A stretch of 64,000 nt of DNA from Tenacibaculum finnmarkense (lineage in GTDB: Bacteria; Bacteroidota; Bacteroidia; Flavobacteriales; Flavobacteriaceae). The DNA is taken from NCBI RefSeq assembly GCF_900239185.1, contig NZ_OENA01000013.1:60196-124195 (forward strand), read 5' to 3'. The translations under genes were made by a program, and so were the position numbers. Positions 1-8,544 of this stretch are shown one piece after another (within the stretch, counting starts at the first letter, position 1; the number at the start of each line of letters is the position of its first letter). Below the pieces are notes generated by a model, which was not told the origin of the DNA, ran no database searches, and was given only the letters and a program-made list of their open reading frames with translations.

Positions 1-500
1 AATTTTTCAAAAACTTGAAAAATTTTGTAAATTTTATCTGAAAAAAGTTTTATGACAGGTTAAATAAATCGAATTAGTGAAGTTTAATTCAAAATATTTA
101 GCATGTTTAAATTTTATCTGAAAAAAAAAGTATAGAAAAATAGAAAATGGGCATTGGTGTCACCCTAAATTTATTTCAGGTTTAGATCCTGATTTTTTAT
201 AGTTCTCTTGTTTGTGGTATGCTTCAACAAATCAAGTATGGATTATTGAGATTTATCTGTTTTGAAATAAATTTCATGGATGATTTTTGTCAATTCAAGT
301 AATTTGAAGAGGAAAAATTACTCGAGTTTTAAATAAGCTCTTAAATTTCTGAGCTTTATTAAAACTGTTTTTAACAAAAAAAAGCCCTAGTTAAAACTAG
401 AACTTTTATCGAGAATATAAATTATTAAGAATAATAATTAAAAAAAATCATTCCATCGTTATTGTAAACGAGCAAATACATGATTTATTGTTGTAATAAA
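1..500. other. Non-coding, AT-rich left edge with hairpins
   Basis: No convincing gene is seen. Positions 1-24 form a 10-bp inverted repeat (AATTTTTCAA, 4-nt loop). The phrase TAAATTTTATCTGAAAAAA occurs near 28-46 and again near 107-125. A 14-bp near-perfect stem lies at 327-340/351-364. The stretch around 280-330 resembles a decayed copy of the family-2 stem-loop repeat seen at 5.8-6.1 kb (a GTCAATTC-like half followed by a CTCGA half). The terminator of the next gene is at 375-404. Confidence 0.6.
375..404 (-). terminator. Rho-independent terminator of the 76-aa gene
   Basis: On the minus strand a hairpin built on CTAGTT/AACTAG with flanking AG/CT pairs is followed by a run of seven or more T. 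It lies about 100 bp beyond the stop codon of the gene at 501-731. Confidence 0.6.
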
Positions 501-731
501 TTATGCAGTTAAAGGTTTTCCTTTTAATCGTTTTTCAATTCTTTGTTTTACCACAGTTAATCGCTTCATAGCATCCATTAGAGCACTATCTTTCGTTTCT
601 TTATATACTTCGTTAATTTCTAGTATTAAAGACTTCACCTCTCTTGAAGCTAATATTCTATCACTAGTAGTAATAAACTTGAATTTTCTGTGTTCAAATT
701 CGTCTGCTTTACTAATTAATTCTGAGTTCAT
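501..731 (-). CDS. Small hypothetical protein, 76 aa
   Basis: The family is not recognised. The product is a short, highly charged, soluble protein, probably two or three helices, with a basic C-terminus (KQRIEKRLKGKP). It has no signal peptide, membrane segment or cysteine. It is probably a real gene: a Bacteroidota -7 box (TATATTTG, minus strand, 830-837) lies about 100 nt upstream and a hairpin terminator lies downstream at 375-404. It stands alone between AT-rich gaps, so neighbours give no functional hint. Confidence 0.55.
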   Translation of the reverse strand: MNSELISKADEFEHRKFKFITTSDRILASREVKSLILEINEVYKETKDSALMDAMKRLTVVKQRIEKRLKGKPLTA

Positions 732-1177
732 AAAATACTTACTTATTTTAATTAAATTATCTTTTAGATCTTAGCCTGGTTATTGATTTTGTTGTTAAAC
801 AAAAATGGTTAAAAAACTAAAATAGGCGACAAATATATATTAATCTTTTTGTTTACCTATAATAAAACAATCAAATTGTTTTATTTATCTATAAAATTTC
901 TTTATATAGTTCATTAAAGGCTAACTTTTTCTCTTTTATCAATTTAAGATCTAGTTTTCTTAAGTGAAATATAATAAAAATTTATGAAATTCCCAAATCT
1001 ATTAATAGAACTTTAACGTTTTCAGTGAATTGCCTGTTAAGAATCTTTTATGACTCTTGTAAATAGCCAAGAATAAAGTATTTTTGACCTACCGTTAAAA
1101 ATATTCTTTTTTGATGAATATTTTAAGCGTTAATTACATATTAAATGGCTTGTTTCAGCTTAAAAATTAAAAAATAA
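732..1177. other. Intergenic gap, divergent promoters
   Basis: This 446-bp AT-rich gap lies between divergent genes. Apart from the minus-strand -7 box at 830-837 nothing specific is seen; there is no ORF or RNA gene. Confidence 0.6.
830..837 (-). promoter_or_regulatory. Promoter -7 box for the 76-aa gene
   Basis: TATATTTG on the minus strand matches the Bacteroidota consensus TAnnTTTG. The predicted 5' UTR is about 90 nt. No clear -33 TTG is seen at the usual spacing. Confidence 0.45.
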
Positions 1178-1783
1178 ATGCAAAAAATTTTATTAGTTAT
1201 TTTCATAATTACACTTCAGTCATGCAATAGTAAACAGAAAAGAAAACTTCTTGGAAATTCTACTTTTCAAAAAGAAATGAATTCAGAATTTAAAGATGCA
1301 TCAAAATCGCCTTTAACAAAAAGCGGGTTGCGAAAATTTAAAGAGTTAGATTTTTTCAAAATTGATACAACCTATAAAGTAACCGCAAAAATTGTTAAAA
1401 CACCCGACGCTCCAAATTTTCATTTTCCAACCACAAAAGGGACTGTTGTTGTTTATAAAAAATATGGAAATATTTTATTTAAAATTGCTGATAAAAATTT
1501 TAAACTCGCTATCTATAAAGATACAAAACCAAGTAAAAAATATGAAAATAATTTGTTTTTACCTTTTTTAGATAAAACCAATGGCAAAACAAGTTATCAA
1601 GGCGGTCGTTTTATTGACATTTTAACCACCGATGAAACTCAAAATGGTACAATTTTAATTGATTTTAACCAAGCTTACAATCCGTATTGTGCGTATAGTA
1701 ATCGGTATTCTTGCCCAATTACACCGAGAGATAATTATTTAGATATTGAAATAAAGGCAGGGGTAAAGGCGTATAAAAAGTAA
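1178..1783 (+). CDS. DUF1684 family lipoprotein
   Basis: The signal peptide ends in a lipobox (LQSC, Cys16), so this 201-aa protein should be a lipoprotein. The body fits the DUF1684 family as I know it: an N-terminal SPL segment, a central KYGN β region, the FLPF-D-TNGKTSYQGGRF block, and the C-terminal block DFNQAYNPYCAYS followed by CP and a glycine-rich end. The biochemical role of DUF1684 is not established; the conserved Asn, Tyr and Cys residues are all present. The gene is monocistronic and shares a bidirectional hairpin terminator with the convergent DoxX gene. Confidence 0.8.
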   Translation: MQKILLVIFIITLQSCNSKQKRKLLGNSTFQKEMNSEFKDASKSPLTKSGLRKFKELDFFKIDTTYKVTAKIVKTPDAPNFHFPTTKGTVVVYKKYGNILFKIADKNFKLAIYKDTKPSKKYENNLFLPFLDKTNGKTSYQGGRFIDILTTDETQNGTILIDFNQAYNPYCAYSNRYSCPITPRDNYLDIEIKAGVKAYKK

Positions 1784-1824
1784 AAAATCACTCGAACTTA
1801 GCGTTTTTATGATTTTTACTTTTT
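1775..1824. terminator. Bidirectional terminator
   Basis: AAAAAGTAAAAAATCA at 1775-1790 pairs with TGATTTTTACTTTTT at 1810-1824. The A- and T-rich flanks allow termination for both converging genes. Confidence 0.6.
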
Positions 1825-1835
1825 GGCGATTTTTT

Positions 1836-2240
1836 TTAATTGTTTTTGATAGCAATACTACTCGAAATTTCTTTGTGTATTTTCCAAGCCCAAGCGATAC
1901 ATAAAAATTGAAAAGGCAATCGAATTAACGCTGCGGTATGTGAACCGATGGCAGGAGTTGCAGAAAACACATCCCAAATATGAACGGGTAAAAATAAAAG
2001 CATCAAATAAAATATTCCTAAAGCGCCAAGTTTAGCATATTTAGTATTCAGAAATAATAATATTCCTAAGCCGATTTCTAAAATTCCTGACAGATAAATA
2101 ATCATGATCGGAAAGGGTAAAAATGTAGGAACAAAAGGTAAGTAAAAAGTCGGTTTAATAAAATGTTGTACTCCGCCAAACATCATAAATACGGCAAGTA
2201 TTATTTTTAATACATTCCAAAATCGGTTTTTTTTTGTCAT
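1836..2240 (-). CDS. DoxX-like integral membrane protein
   Basis: This 134-aa protein has four hydrophobic segments: a first helix with FGGVQHF, a second around LPFPIMIIYLSGILEIGLGILLF, a third with LGALGIFYLMLLFLPVHI, and a last helix near the C-terminus. The size, the GxxHF motif and the E-G-G pattern of helix 2 fit the DoxX/DoxD superfamily. The exact substrate of such small DoxX proteins is unknown; roles in redox or membrane-stress functions have been proposed. The start is the ATG at 2240 (MTKKN), because the eight residues upstream do not belong to the fold. Confidence 0.75.
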   Translation of the reverse strand: MTKKNRFWNVLKIILAVFMMFGGVQHFIKPTFYLPFVPTFLPFPIMIIYLSGILEIGLGILLFLNTKYAKLGALGIFYLMLLFLPVHIWDVFSATPAIGSHTAALIRLPFQFLCIAWAWKIHKEISSSIAIKNN

Positions 2241-2410
2241 TATAAGATATATTTTATAGCGCAAGGTACAAAAAAGAATGATTATTCATTTTTTTATTTA
2301 TATTTTTGGAATTTGCTTGGTTTTTTATAAATTTAGGTAAGAATATCGCTCTTAAATAGTTTATTTTTAAAAGCTGTTTTTAAATTGAAAAAAATCAATA
2401 AAACACATTA

Positions 2411-3289
2411 ATGAAAAATCATAAAAATTACGAAAATCTACAAGACACCCTTTCTTTTTTTAATATTGATTGTCATAACTCGTATTATATATCGTCAGGA
2501 AAATCAATTTTTAAATTTCCTGAAAACCCATTTCGCATGGATTATTACGCCTTTTGCATTTGCACAGATGGCGAAATTGATTTAGAAATTAATGCTATTA
2601 ATTATAAAATAAGCAAGGGGAGTATTTTTTGTTCTGCGCCTTCTACGATTGTTCATTTTTTAAATGCAAGCACTAATTTTAAAATTCAAATTGTGTTTTT
2701 TGAAAAGAATTTTTTACTAACCAATATTTCCGATCCATTTATTATCGAAAAAATGGCGTTATTTCAACAAAATTCCTATTCTGTTGTAAATACATCTGAA
2801 CAAAACACGCGAGTTTTATTAAATATTATCAATAATTTAAAAGAAAAAGAACAGCGTAACGGGAATTTTACCAAAGAGCTTATTCAAACCTTAATTTTTA
2901 ATCTTTTACTAGAAATTGCCGAAATTATTCATCATACTACATCAAATATAATTGCAAACAAAGACGTTAAAATAAATACCTATTTACGGTTTAATAAATT
3001 AGTGCAAGAGCATATTTTACAAGAAAAATCGGTTGTTTTTTATGCTAGTGAACTGTGTATTTCTAATAAATATTTAATTGAAATTACCAAGAAAATAGCA
3101 GGAAAAACGCCACATCAAATTATCGAAGAAGCCTTGCTGAAAGAGGCATTAGTATTGTTAGGAAACCCTGTTTTAGCAATTTCTGAAATAGCCTATCAGC
3201 TTCAATTTAATTCGATTTCGGCTTTCGGGCGATTTTTTAAACGACAAACCGCTATTTCTGCTTCGGAATATCGAAAAACTAAAAAATAA
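2411..3289 (+). CDS. AraC family transcriptional regulator
   Basis: This 292-aa protein has an N-terminal cupin-like sensor half (about residues 30-110, with DGEIDLEIN and ISKGSIFCSAP) and a C-terminal AraC/XylS double helix-turn-helix (about 190-290). It ends in the signature AISEIAYQLQF, GRFFKRQTAISASEYRK. It is a DNA-binding regulator, presumably responding to a small ligand. It lies directly upstream of oleate hydratase on the same strand. Three direct repeats with 21- and 18-bp spacing (3557-3605) lie in front of that gene and suit an AraC-type dimer, so local control of fatty-acid hydration is the best inference. Confidence 0.88.
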   Translation: MKNHKNYENLQDTLSFFNIDCHNSYYISSGKSIFKFPENPFRMDYYAFCICTDGEIDLEINAINYKISKGSIFCSAPSTIVHFLNASTNFKIQIVFFEKNFLLTNISDPFIIEKMALFQQNSYSVVNTSEQNTRVLLNIINNLKEKEQRNGNFTKELIQTLIFNLLLEIAEIIHHTTSNIIANKDVKINTYLRFNKLVQEHILQEKSVVFYASELCISNKYLIEITKKIAGKTPHQIIEEALLKEALVLLGNPVLAISEIAYQLQFNSISAFGRFFKRQTAISASEYRKTKK

Positions 3290-3355
3290 ACCCTTCATAT
3301 TTGTTCTAAAAACACTTTTACACCTTCGATTTTTTATTTTTTTACTATCTTTTTT

Positions 3356-3442
3356 TTGAAGCAATTTCCCGCTTTCCGCACTCGCTCTTTTTTGAAAAAA
3401 ATCAAAAAAGGAGCTCAAACAAAGCGTCAATCGGGGCTAGGC
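3356..3442 (-). repeat. Family-1 interspersed repeat, copy A
   Basis: One of eight ~90-bp copies. In the reference orientation (here the minus strand) it runs CCTAGCCCCGATTG, GAGCTC, a T-run/A-run hairpin, GCGAGTGCGGAAAGCGGGAAA, and GCTTCAA. Outer TTGAAGC/GCTTCAA and inner T-run/A-run arms can pair. It lies just 3' of the AraC gene. Confidence 0.85.
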
Positions 3443-3556
3443 ATTGTGCTATTTTATAAAATATTTTACTTCGATATAAAAATAGCGACATAAACTAAAG
3501 AGAACAACTTCTTTTTCATACCATACTAAAACACAGTACAAAAAATCAACTTATAA

Positions 3557-3605
3557 TTTAAGGACACTTTTGCTGAATTTAGGGACACAAGTTAATTTAA
3601 GGATA
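3557..3605 (+). promoter_or_regulatory. Three direct repeats, candidate AraC operator
   Basis: TTTAAGGACAC (3557), TTTAGGGACAC (3578) and TTTAAGGATAG (3596) are direct repeats on near-helical spacing, ending just upstream of a -7 box. AraC-family dimers typically bind direct repeats about 21 bp apart. Binding by the neighbouring regulator is inference. Confidence 0.5.
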
Positions 3606-3609
3606 GTGG

Positions 3610-3617
3610 TAACTTTG
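3610..3617 (+). promoter_or_regulatory. Promoter -7 box for oleate hydratase
   Basis: TAACTTTG matches TAnnTTTG and lies 41 bp before the ATG at 3658. A good -33 element is absent, which fits activator dependence. Confidence 0.5.
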
Positions 3618-3657
3618 GATAACAAAGAATTAAACAGTCAATTAAATACGATCTGAA

Positions 3658-5598
3658 ATGAAAAAAGATAGCTCAAAATTCGATAAAGTATTAAGCGTTT
3701 CTCCTTTTTTAGGAAATGTAAATCACGCTCCTGATGCTAGTAAAGATATAGTTCATCATTCAAAAGATATTCCGATGCCTTTTGCCGATTTAACAGGAAA
3801 TTATCAGCGAAATAAAGGGATTCCTTCAAAATCATTTAAAGACAGTAAAGTTTATATTGTAGGAAGTGGAATTGCAGGTTTATCGGCGGCTTATTATTTT
3901 ATTAGAGACGGACATTTTTCGGCAGAAAACATTGTTTTTTTAGATAAACTATCGGTAGAAGGCGGTTCGCTTGACGGCGCAGGAAATGCCGATGACGGTT
4001 ATATTATTAGAGGAGGGCGAGAAATGGAAATGACCTATGAAAATTTATGGGATATTTTTCAAGATATTCCAGCCGTTGAAATGCCTGCTCCTTATAGCGT
4101 TTTAGACGAATATCGTTTGTTAAACGACAACGACCCAAATTATTCAAAATCTCGATTAATTCATAATAAAGGAGAAGTTCAAGATTTTAGCAAATTCGGT
4201 TTAGATAAAAAAGACCAATTAGCCATTGTAAAATTATTATTGAAAAACAAAGAAGATTTAAACGATTTATCGATTGAAGATTATTTTAGTGAGTCGTTTT
4301 TGCAGAGTAATTTTTGGTTTTTATGGCGTACGATGTTTGCCTTTCAAAACTGGCATAGTTTATTAGAATGTAAATTATACATGCACCGATTTTTACATAC
4401 TCTTGATGGAATGAAAGATTTATCCTGCTTGGTTTTTCCGAAATACAATCAGTATGATACCTTTGTAAAACCTTTAACAGAGCATTTAAAATCGAAAGGC
4501 GTAAGCATTCAGTTTGATACTTTAGTAAAAGATTTAGACATCAGAATTAATACAGAAGGCAAACTTGTACAAGGAATTATCACCGAACAAAACGGAAAAG
4601 AGGTTGTAATTCCTATAACAAAAGATGATTATGTAATTGTAACCACAGGTTCTATGACTGAAGATACATCGTATGGAAATAACACAAAACCAGCGATTGA
4701 AACTATTGATAATACCCAAAGTGGAAAAAGTGACGGTTGGAAATTATGGCAAAATTTAGCCTCAAAATCACCTGATTTCGGAAATCCTGAAAAATTTTGC
4801 AAAAATATTGAAAAATCGGCTTGGCAATCGGCAACTTTAACCTGCCGCCCTTCCGATTTGACCGAAAAATTCAAAGAATATTGTGTAAACGACCCATATT
4901 CAGGAAAAACTGCCACGGGAGGAATTGTAACCATTACCGATTCTAATTGGTTGATGAGTTTTACCATCAATCGCCAACCGCATTACCCAACCCAGCCCGA
5001 TGATATTTTAGTGGTTTGGCTGTACGCTTTATATATTGATAAACAAGGAAATCATATTAAAAAACCGATGCCTAGCTGTACAGGAAATGAAATTTTATCA
5101 GAATTATGTTTTCATTTAGGATTAGAAAATCAACTTGAAAGCGTGATCGAAAACACCATTGTTCGCACTGCTTTTATGCCATATATTACATCGATGTTTT
5201 TACCTAGAGCTACTGGAGATAGACCTCAAATTGTACCTAACGGATGTAAAAATTTAGGGCTTGTCGGGCAATTTGTAGAAACGAATAATGATGTTGTTTT
5301 TACCGTAGAATCATCCGTAAGAACGGCAAGAACAGCGGTCTATAAATTGATAAATTCAAACAAACAAGTACCTGATATTGCTTCAACTCAATACGATATT
5401 CGTCAAATATTAAAAGCCACCAAAGCTTTAAATGATAACAAACCTTTTCCGGGAGAACGTATTTTAAAACGTGTACTAAAAGACACCTATTTTGAACATA
5501 TTTTACCTGTTGATATTCAAGAAGAAGCAGAAGAGCATCATGAATCTTTTATTGCGGAACAATTTGAAAAATTGCAACATTGGGCAAAAAGTATTTAA
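3658..5598 (+). CDS. ohyA: Oleate hydratase (10-hydroxystearate-forming), FAD-dependent
   Basis: Oleate hydratase adds water across the cis-9 double bond of unsaturated fatty acids such as oleate (EC 4.2.1.53). The 646-aa length is normal for the family (formerly myosin-cross-reactive antigen). The FAD-binding dinucleotide fold is at residues 61-100 ([17 protein letters not shown]), followed by SLDGAG and the [11 protein letters not shown] block. Later family blocks are present ([40 protein letters not shown]). No signal peptide is seen. The gene has its own promoter and an upstream AraC-family gene. A detoxification or host-lipid role is known for homologues but not shown here. Confidence 0.95.
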   Translation: MKKDSSKFDKVLSVSPFLGNVNHAPDASKDIVHHSKDIPMPFADLTGNYQRNKGIPSKSFKDSKVYIVGSGIAGLSAAYYFIRDGHFSAENIVFLDKLSVEGGSLDGAGNADDGYIIRGGREMEMTYENLWDIFQDIPAVEMPAPYSVLDEYRLLNDNDPNYSKSRLIHNKGEVQDFSKFGLDKKDQLAIVKLLLKNKEDLNDLSIEDYFSESFLQSNFWFLWRTMFAFQNWHSLLECKLYMHRFLHTLDGMKDLSCLVFPKYNQYDTFVKPLTEHLKSKGVSIQFDTLVKDLDIRINTEGKLVQGIITEQNGKEVVIPITKDDYVIVTTGSMTEDTSYGNNTKPAIETIDNTQSGKSDGWKLWQNLASKSPDFGNPEKFCKNIEKSAWQSATLTCRPSDLTEKFKEYCVNDPYSGKTATGGIVTITDSNWLMSFTINRQPHYPTQPDDILVVWLYALYIDKQGNHIKKPMPSCTGNEILSELCFHLGLENQLESVIENTIVRTAFMPYITSMFLPRATGDRPQIVPNGCKNLGLVGQFVETNNDVVFTVESSVRTARTAVYKLINSNKQVPDIASTQYDIRQILKATKALNDNKPFPGERILKRVLKDTYFEHILPVDIQEEAEEHHESFIAEQFEKLQHWAKSI

Positions 5599-5785
5599 TT
5601 AATTTTTAGCGCCTGTTTTAAGTTTCATCTTTTGATAATCCTTGTCAATTCGAGTGATTTTAAAGCTTGACGCTAGTACTGTATAAAAAAATGTTTGAAT
5701 ATTTTATGGTTGTCGGCAGTCGGCACAAGCAAGATGCTTGCGCTAGCAGTTTTTATAAATTGCTAGTAATTTACTAGAAAAAATA

Positions 5786-5818
5786 GACCTCACAGGTTTT
5801 TAAAACCTGTGAGGTCTG
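5786..5818. repeat. REP-like perfect hairpin
   Basis: AGACCTCACAGGTTTT pairs perfectly with AAAACCTGTGAGGTCT across a tiny loop. Hairpins of this type (GACCT-ACAGGTTTT) are common dispersed palindromes in Bacteroidota chromosomes, some tied to REP-associated transposases. No such transposase is seen in the window. Confidence 0.7.
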
Positions 5819-6134
5819 GAATTAAAATAGTATCGAGAATTTGATTGTTTTCTTTTGATACTAAAAAAGTTCTCGATACATTTTTTTGAAGGAAAAAAAC
5901 ACTCGAACTGACAGTTATTTTTGATGATTCTTGTCAATTCGAGTGATTTTAATGACTAAAAGGAATTAAAATAGTATCGAGAATTTGAATTGTTTTCTTT
6001 AGATATTTAAAAAGTTCTCGATACATTTTTTTGAAGGAAAAAAACACTCGAACTGACAGTTGTTTTTGATGATTCTTGTCAATTCGAGTGATTTTAATGA
6101 CTAAAAGGAATTAAAATAGTATCGAGAATTTGAA
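5818..6134 (+). repeat. Tandem family-2 stem-loop repeat (two units plus a partial)
   Basis: GGAATTAAAATAGTATCGAG starts at 5818, 5962 and 6107, giving units of 144 and 145 bp and a short third unit. Each unit carries two stem-loops: GTATCGAGAA with TTCTCGATAC, and CACTCGAACTGACAG with a partly matching TGTCAATTCGAGTG. The same element appears reversed at 51045-51175 and in pieces near 62.9-63.1 kb. Confidence 0.85.
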
Positions 6135-6181
6135 CAGGTTTATTCAATTTTAGTTAAAAAATAAAGTTTAATATACTAAAT

Positions 6182-6270
6182 GCCTAGCCCCGATTGACGC
6201 TTTGTTTGAGCTCTTTTTTTGATTTTTCTTCAAAAAAAAGCGAGTGCGGAAAGCGGGAAATTGCTTCAAA
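6182..6270 (+). repeat. Family-1 interspersed repeat, copy B
   Basis: Forward copy from GCCTAGCCCCGATTG to TTGCTTCAAA. It lies 3' of the minus-strand crotonase gene, so relative to that gene it has the same orientation as copy A has to the AraC gene. Confidence 0.85.
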
Positions 6271-6305
6271 TAATTTTTGTTTTTTTACAAGATTACTTTT
6301 AAACT

Positions 6306-6343
6306 AAAAACCCATCACATTTTTGAAATTGCGATGGGTTTTT
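6306..6343 (-). terminator. Terminator of the crotonase gene
   Basis: AAAAACCCATC pairs with GATGGGTTTTT. Read on the minus strand it is a GC-containing hairpin followed by T residues, just after the stop at 6366. Confidence 0.65.
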
Positions 6344-6365
6344 AAAAATTATTAAAACGTATTTT

Positions 6366-7070
6366 TTATTTTGATGGTGGATTTAAGCCGTTTTCTACAT
6401 CTTTTTTAATCGCTTTTTTTAAAGATCTTAAAGCTGTTTTTCTAACCTTTAATTTGGTTTGATGATGTGCTTTTAGGTTTAATTTAGCAAACATTTCTGC
6501 AATTTTAATCGCTGTTGGCAACACCTGATTTTCAGGAACTATTTTGTCTAGAAACCCTGCGGTAACAGCATCTTTGGGACTGTACATTTCAGCATTATTT
6601 ACACTGCGATTTACATAATTAGGCGTTAAGCGACCTTTGGCAATTTGAACCCCTGCATTGTGCATAGTCATGCCTATTAATACTTCGTTAAATCCTATTT
6701 TAAAATTTCCTTCAGCGCCTAATCGGTAATCGGCAGAAAGTAGTAAAAATGCACCTTTTGCAATAGCATGCCCAGTACAGGCGGTAATAATTGGCGTAGG
6801 AAACGATAGCATTCTATGTGATAATTTTGAGCCTTTTGTAACCAGTTTTAAAGCTGATTCGGGCGAGGTAGTCATGCTTTTTAAATCGTATCCTGCCGAA
6901 AAAACACCTGGTTGTCCTGTTAAAATAACTACTTTTTTTTGGGTTTCGGCTTTATCTAGTAATTGGTTTAATGAATCGATTACTTCGTGCGATATGGCGT
7001 TTACTTTACCATTATTAAGGGTAATAATTACGTAATTTTCTTCGGATGTATAGTCAATCAATGCGCTCAT
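6366..7070 (-). CDS. Enoyl-CoA hydratase/isomerase (crotonase) family protein
   Basis: This 234-aa crotonase-fold protein should act on an acyl-CoA thioester. It shows the FSAGYDLKSM oxyanion-hole region (about residues 58-67) and the GHAIAKGAFLLLSADYRLG helix (about 104-122). A glutamate in GFNEVLIGM (about 133) is placed like the catalytic acid of Δ3-Δ2-enoyl-CoA isomerases. The second hydratase glutamate is not evident, so isomerase or another crotonase activity is likelier than classical hydration. The start is the ATG at 7070. A cytoplasmic role in fatty-acid degradation is inferred from family only. Confidence 0.82.
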   Translation of the reverse strand: MSALIDYTSEENYVIITLNNGKVNAISHEVIDSLNQLLDKAETQKKVVILTGQPGVFSAGYDLKSMTTSPESALKLVTKGSKLSHRMLSFPTPIITACTGHAIAKGAFLLLSADYRLGAEGNFKIGFNEVLIGMTMHNAGVQIAKGRLTPNYVNRSVNNAEMYSPKDAVTAGFLDKIVPENQVLPTAIKIAEMFAKLNLKAHHQTKLKVRKTALRSLKKAIKKDVENGLNPPSK

Positions 7071-7095
7071 AATAAAATATATTTTTTAGTGAAAA

Positions 7096-7467
7096 TTAAA
7101 TGAATTTAGTTAAAAATATTCCTGCGAAAACGGCTAAAAAACCCAGGATAAAACTGGCAACGGTATAAAAGGCAAAGGTTGTAAAATCGCCTGCTTTTAA
7201 AAAGACATGATTTTCATAAGCAAAGCTCGAAAATGTGGTAAAACCACCACAAAAACCTGTGGCTAATAATAAGGTGTGATTTTGGGTTAATGTGTTATTT
7301 TTAGCGGCGAATCCTAAAATAAAACCGATCAGTAAACTTCCTAAAATATTTGCTGTAAAGGTGCCGTACGGAATTCCTGTTTGGGGGTTATTTAAAAATT
7401 TTCCGATTAAAAATCGTAAAACACTTCCAAGGCCACCGCCCATAAAAACGAGTAGTAATTGTTTCAT
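7096..7467 (-). CDS. crcB: Fluoride channel CrcB/Fluc
   Basis: This 123-aa, four-helix membrane protein exports toxic fluoride as a dual-topology dimer. Seen motifs are GGGLGSVLRF at the N-terminus, YGTFTANILGS with the conserved Asn, and GFCGGFTTFSSF, which carries the phenylalanine box and the TTFS signature. The start is set at the ATG at 7467 (MKQLLLVFMGGG), since the upstream in-frame extension is not conserved in the family. No fluoride riboswitch is recognised in the short upstream gap, which instead holds the terminator of the previous gene. Confidence 0.93.
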   Translation of the reverse strand: MKQLLLVFMGGGLGSVLRFLIGKFLNNPQTGIPYGTFTANILGSLLIGFILGFAAKNNTLTQNHTLLLATGFCGGFTTFSSFAYENHVFLKAGDFTTFAFYTVASFILGFLAVFAGIFLTKFI

Positions 7468-7484
7468 AGTATTGCTAAAATAAG

Positions 7485-7511
7485 AAAACCTCGCCATTTT
7501 AGCGAGGTTTT
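7485..7511 (-). terminator. Terminator between BT_3928-type gene and crcB
   Basis: AAAACCTCGC at 7485-7494 pairs with GCGAGGTTTT at 7502-7511; minus-strand reading gives a strong hairpin with a T-rich tail after the stop at 7550. It overlaps the crcB upstream region. Confidence 0.75.
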
Positions 7512-7549
7512 ATATTGTAAAAATAGTTTTAAAATATAGCGATAAAATA

Positions 7550-8527
7550 TTATTCTTTTAGAGTAACATCTTGAGCATCTGTCCAATTCCATTTCCCTGC
7601 GATAACACCTTTTTCAACGGTAACAATTCCTGGGTTGGCTCTGATGACTGTTTTTAAAGCAGTTTCATCACAAAAACCGAAGGTATATGGCAGGTTAAGT
7701 TCTTTTTGAGTAGCCGCTAAATCTTCAATATATGAGGCTGTTAATACATAAATTTCATAACCATTTTCCTTTGCTTTTGCAGCGGCTTTTGATACGGCTG
7801 CAATTCCTTGTTTTTCAGTTTTATCAAAATTATACATTAAAACAAGCATTGCTTTGTCTTTTTTTAACATACTTTCTAATAAATCACCATCATCAGTTTC
7901 AATCATAAAATCATGAATTGGCGGCACATCATCGCTACCTTCTTGGTATTCCATTCCTTTGGCAATATCTTTTCCTATAGCGTAGGCTCTAAAATCAATA
8001 ATTGGTAGATGATGCAATACATGATAGGTAATTCCTAATGAAAAGAACAGGGCTATAGCAGTGAATAAAGCGCTTACTTTGATTGAAATAAGCGGTTTTA
8101 TATATTTTAAACCAATAATTAAAATGATAATAAAAACCATAAAAACCACGTTTTTATAGAAGGTTTCTTTGGGTGTTAATTTTAAGGCATCTCCAAAACA
8201 ACCGCAATCGGTTACCTTGTTGTACACGTATGAATACCAGGTTAAAAATAAGAACACTAGGTTTAAACTAAAAATACTCCAAACGGTAAATTTAGGTTTG
8301 TAACCCACCAATAACATAACACCTAAAACCAATTCAACAACAATTAATAAAATTGAAAAAGGTAGGGTGTAGGGAATTAAAAATTCTAAATTTAAGACGT
8401 CTTCGCTAAAATATTCTTGAAATTTATATTGAGAACCAATAGGGTCTACTAATTTTACGAATCCGGAATAGATAAATAAAAGACCGATTAATATTCTTGA
8501 AACATGTGTTAAAAGTTTTAATATCAT
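7550..8527 (-). CDS. BT_3928 family DoxX-like membrane protein with thioredoxin-like end
   Basis: This 325-aa protein starts with a DoxX/MauE-like four-helix membrane domain (about residues 1-145: LIGLLFIYSGFVKLVDPIGSQ and the Cys motif CGCFGDALKLTP). A further helix and a periplasmic thioredoxin-like C-terminal domain follow (about 200-325). The layout is that of the BT_3928 family. No CxxC is seen in the C-terminal domain, so it is probably not a classical thiol oxidoreductase. It is the second gene of a minus-strand pair with DUF1599 (17-bp gap), a pairing beside folP that I recall as common in flavobacteria. Confidence 0.82.
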   Translation of the reverse strand: MILKLLTHVSRILIGLLFIYSGFVKLVDPIGSQYKFQEYFSEDVLNLEFLIPYTLPFSILLIVVELVLGVMLLVGYKPKFTVWSIFSLNLVFLFLTWYSYVYNKVTDCGCFGDALKLTPKETFYKNVVFMVFIIILIIGLKYIKPLISIKVSALFTAIALFFSLGITYHVLHHLPIIDFRAYAIGKDIAKGMEYQEGSDDVPPIHDFMIETDDGDLLESMLKKDKAMLVLMYNFDKTEKQGIAAVSKAAAKAKENGYEIYVLTASYIEDLAATQKELNLPYTFGFCDETALKTVIRANPGIVTVEKGVIAGKWNWTDAQDVTLKE

Positions 8528-8544
8528 TTTTTAAGGGTTTAAGT

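Larger units (their letters stand above)
3290..3657. other. Gap with interspersed repeat and ohyA control region
   Basis: This gap holds family-1 repeat copy A (3356-3442), the three GGACAC-type direct repeats (3557-3605) and the -7 box TAACTTTG (3610-3617) of the downstream oleate hydratase. No ORF in it is credible. Confidence 0.7.
5599..6365. other. 767-bp repeat-filled intergenic region
   Basis: No gene is seen. It contains a short family-2 fragment (about 5640-5655), small inverted repeats around 5727-5775, a perfect REP-like hairpin (5786-5818), a tandem of the family-2 stem-loop repeat (5818-6134), family-1 copy B (6182-6270) and a terminator for the crotonase gene (6306-6343). Confidence 0.8.

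Noticed and set aside
3173..3430. Minus-strand open frame of 85 codons
   Set aside because: It runs through the 3' end of the AraC gene and family-1 copy A; the protein is just translated repeat and antisense sequence.
7498..7549. Fluoride riboswitch before crcB
   Set aside because: The gap is short and filled by a terminator; no pseudoknot-type conserved sequence is visible.
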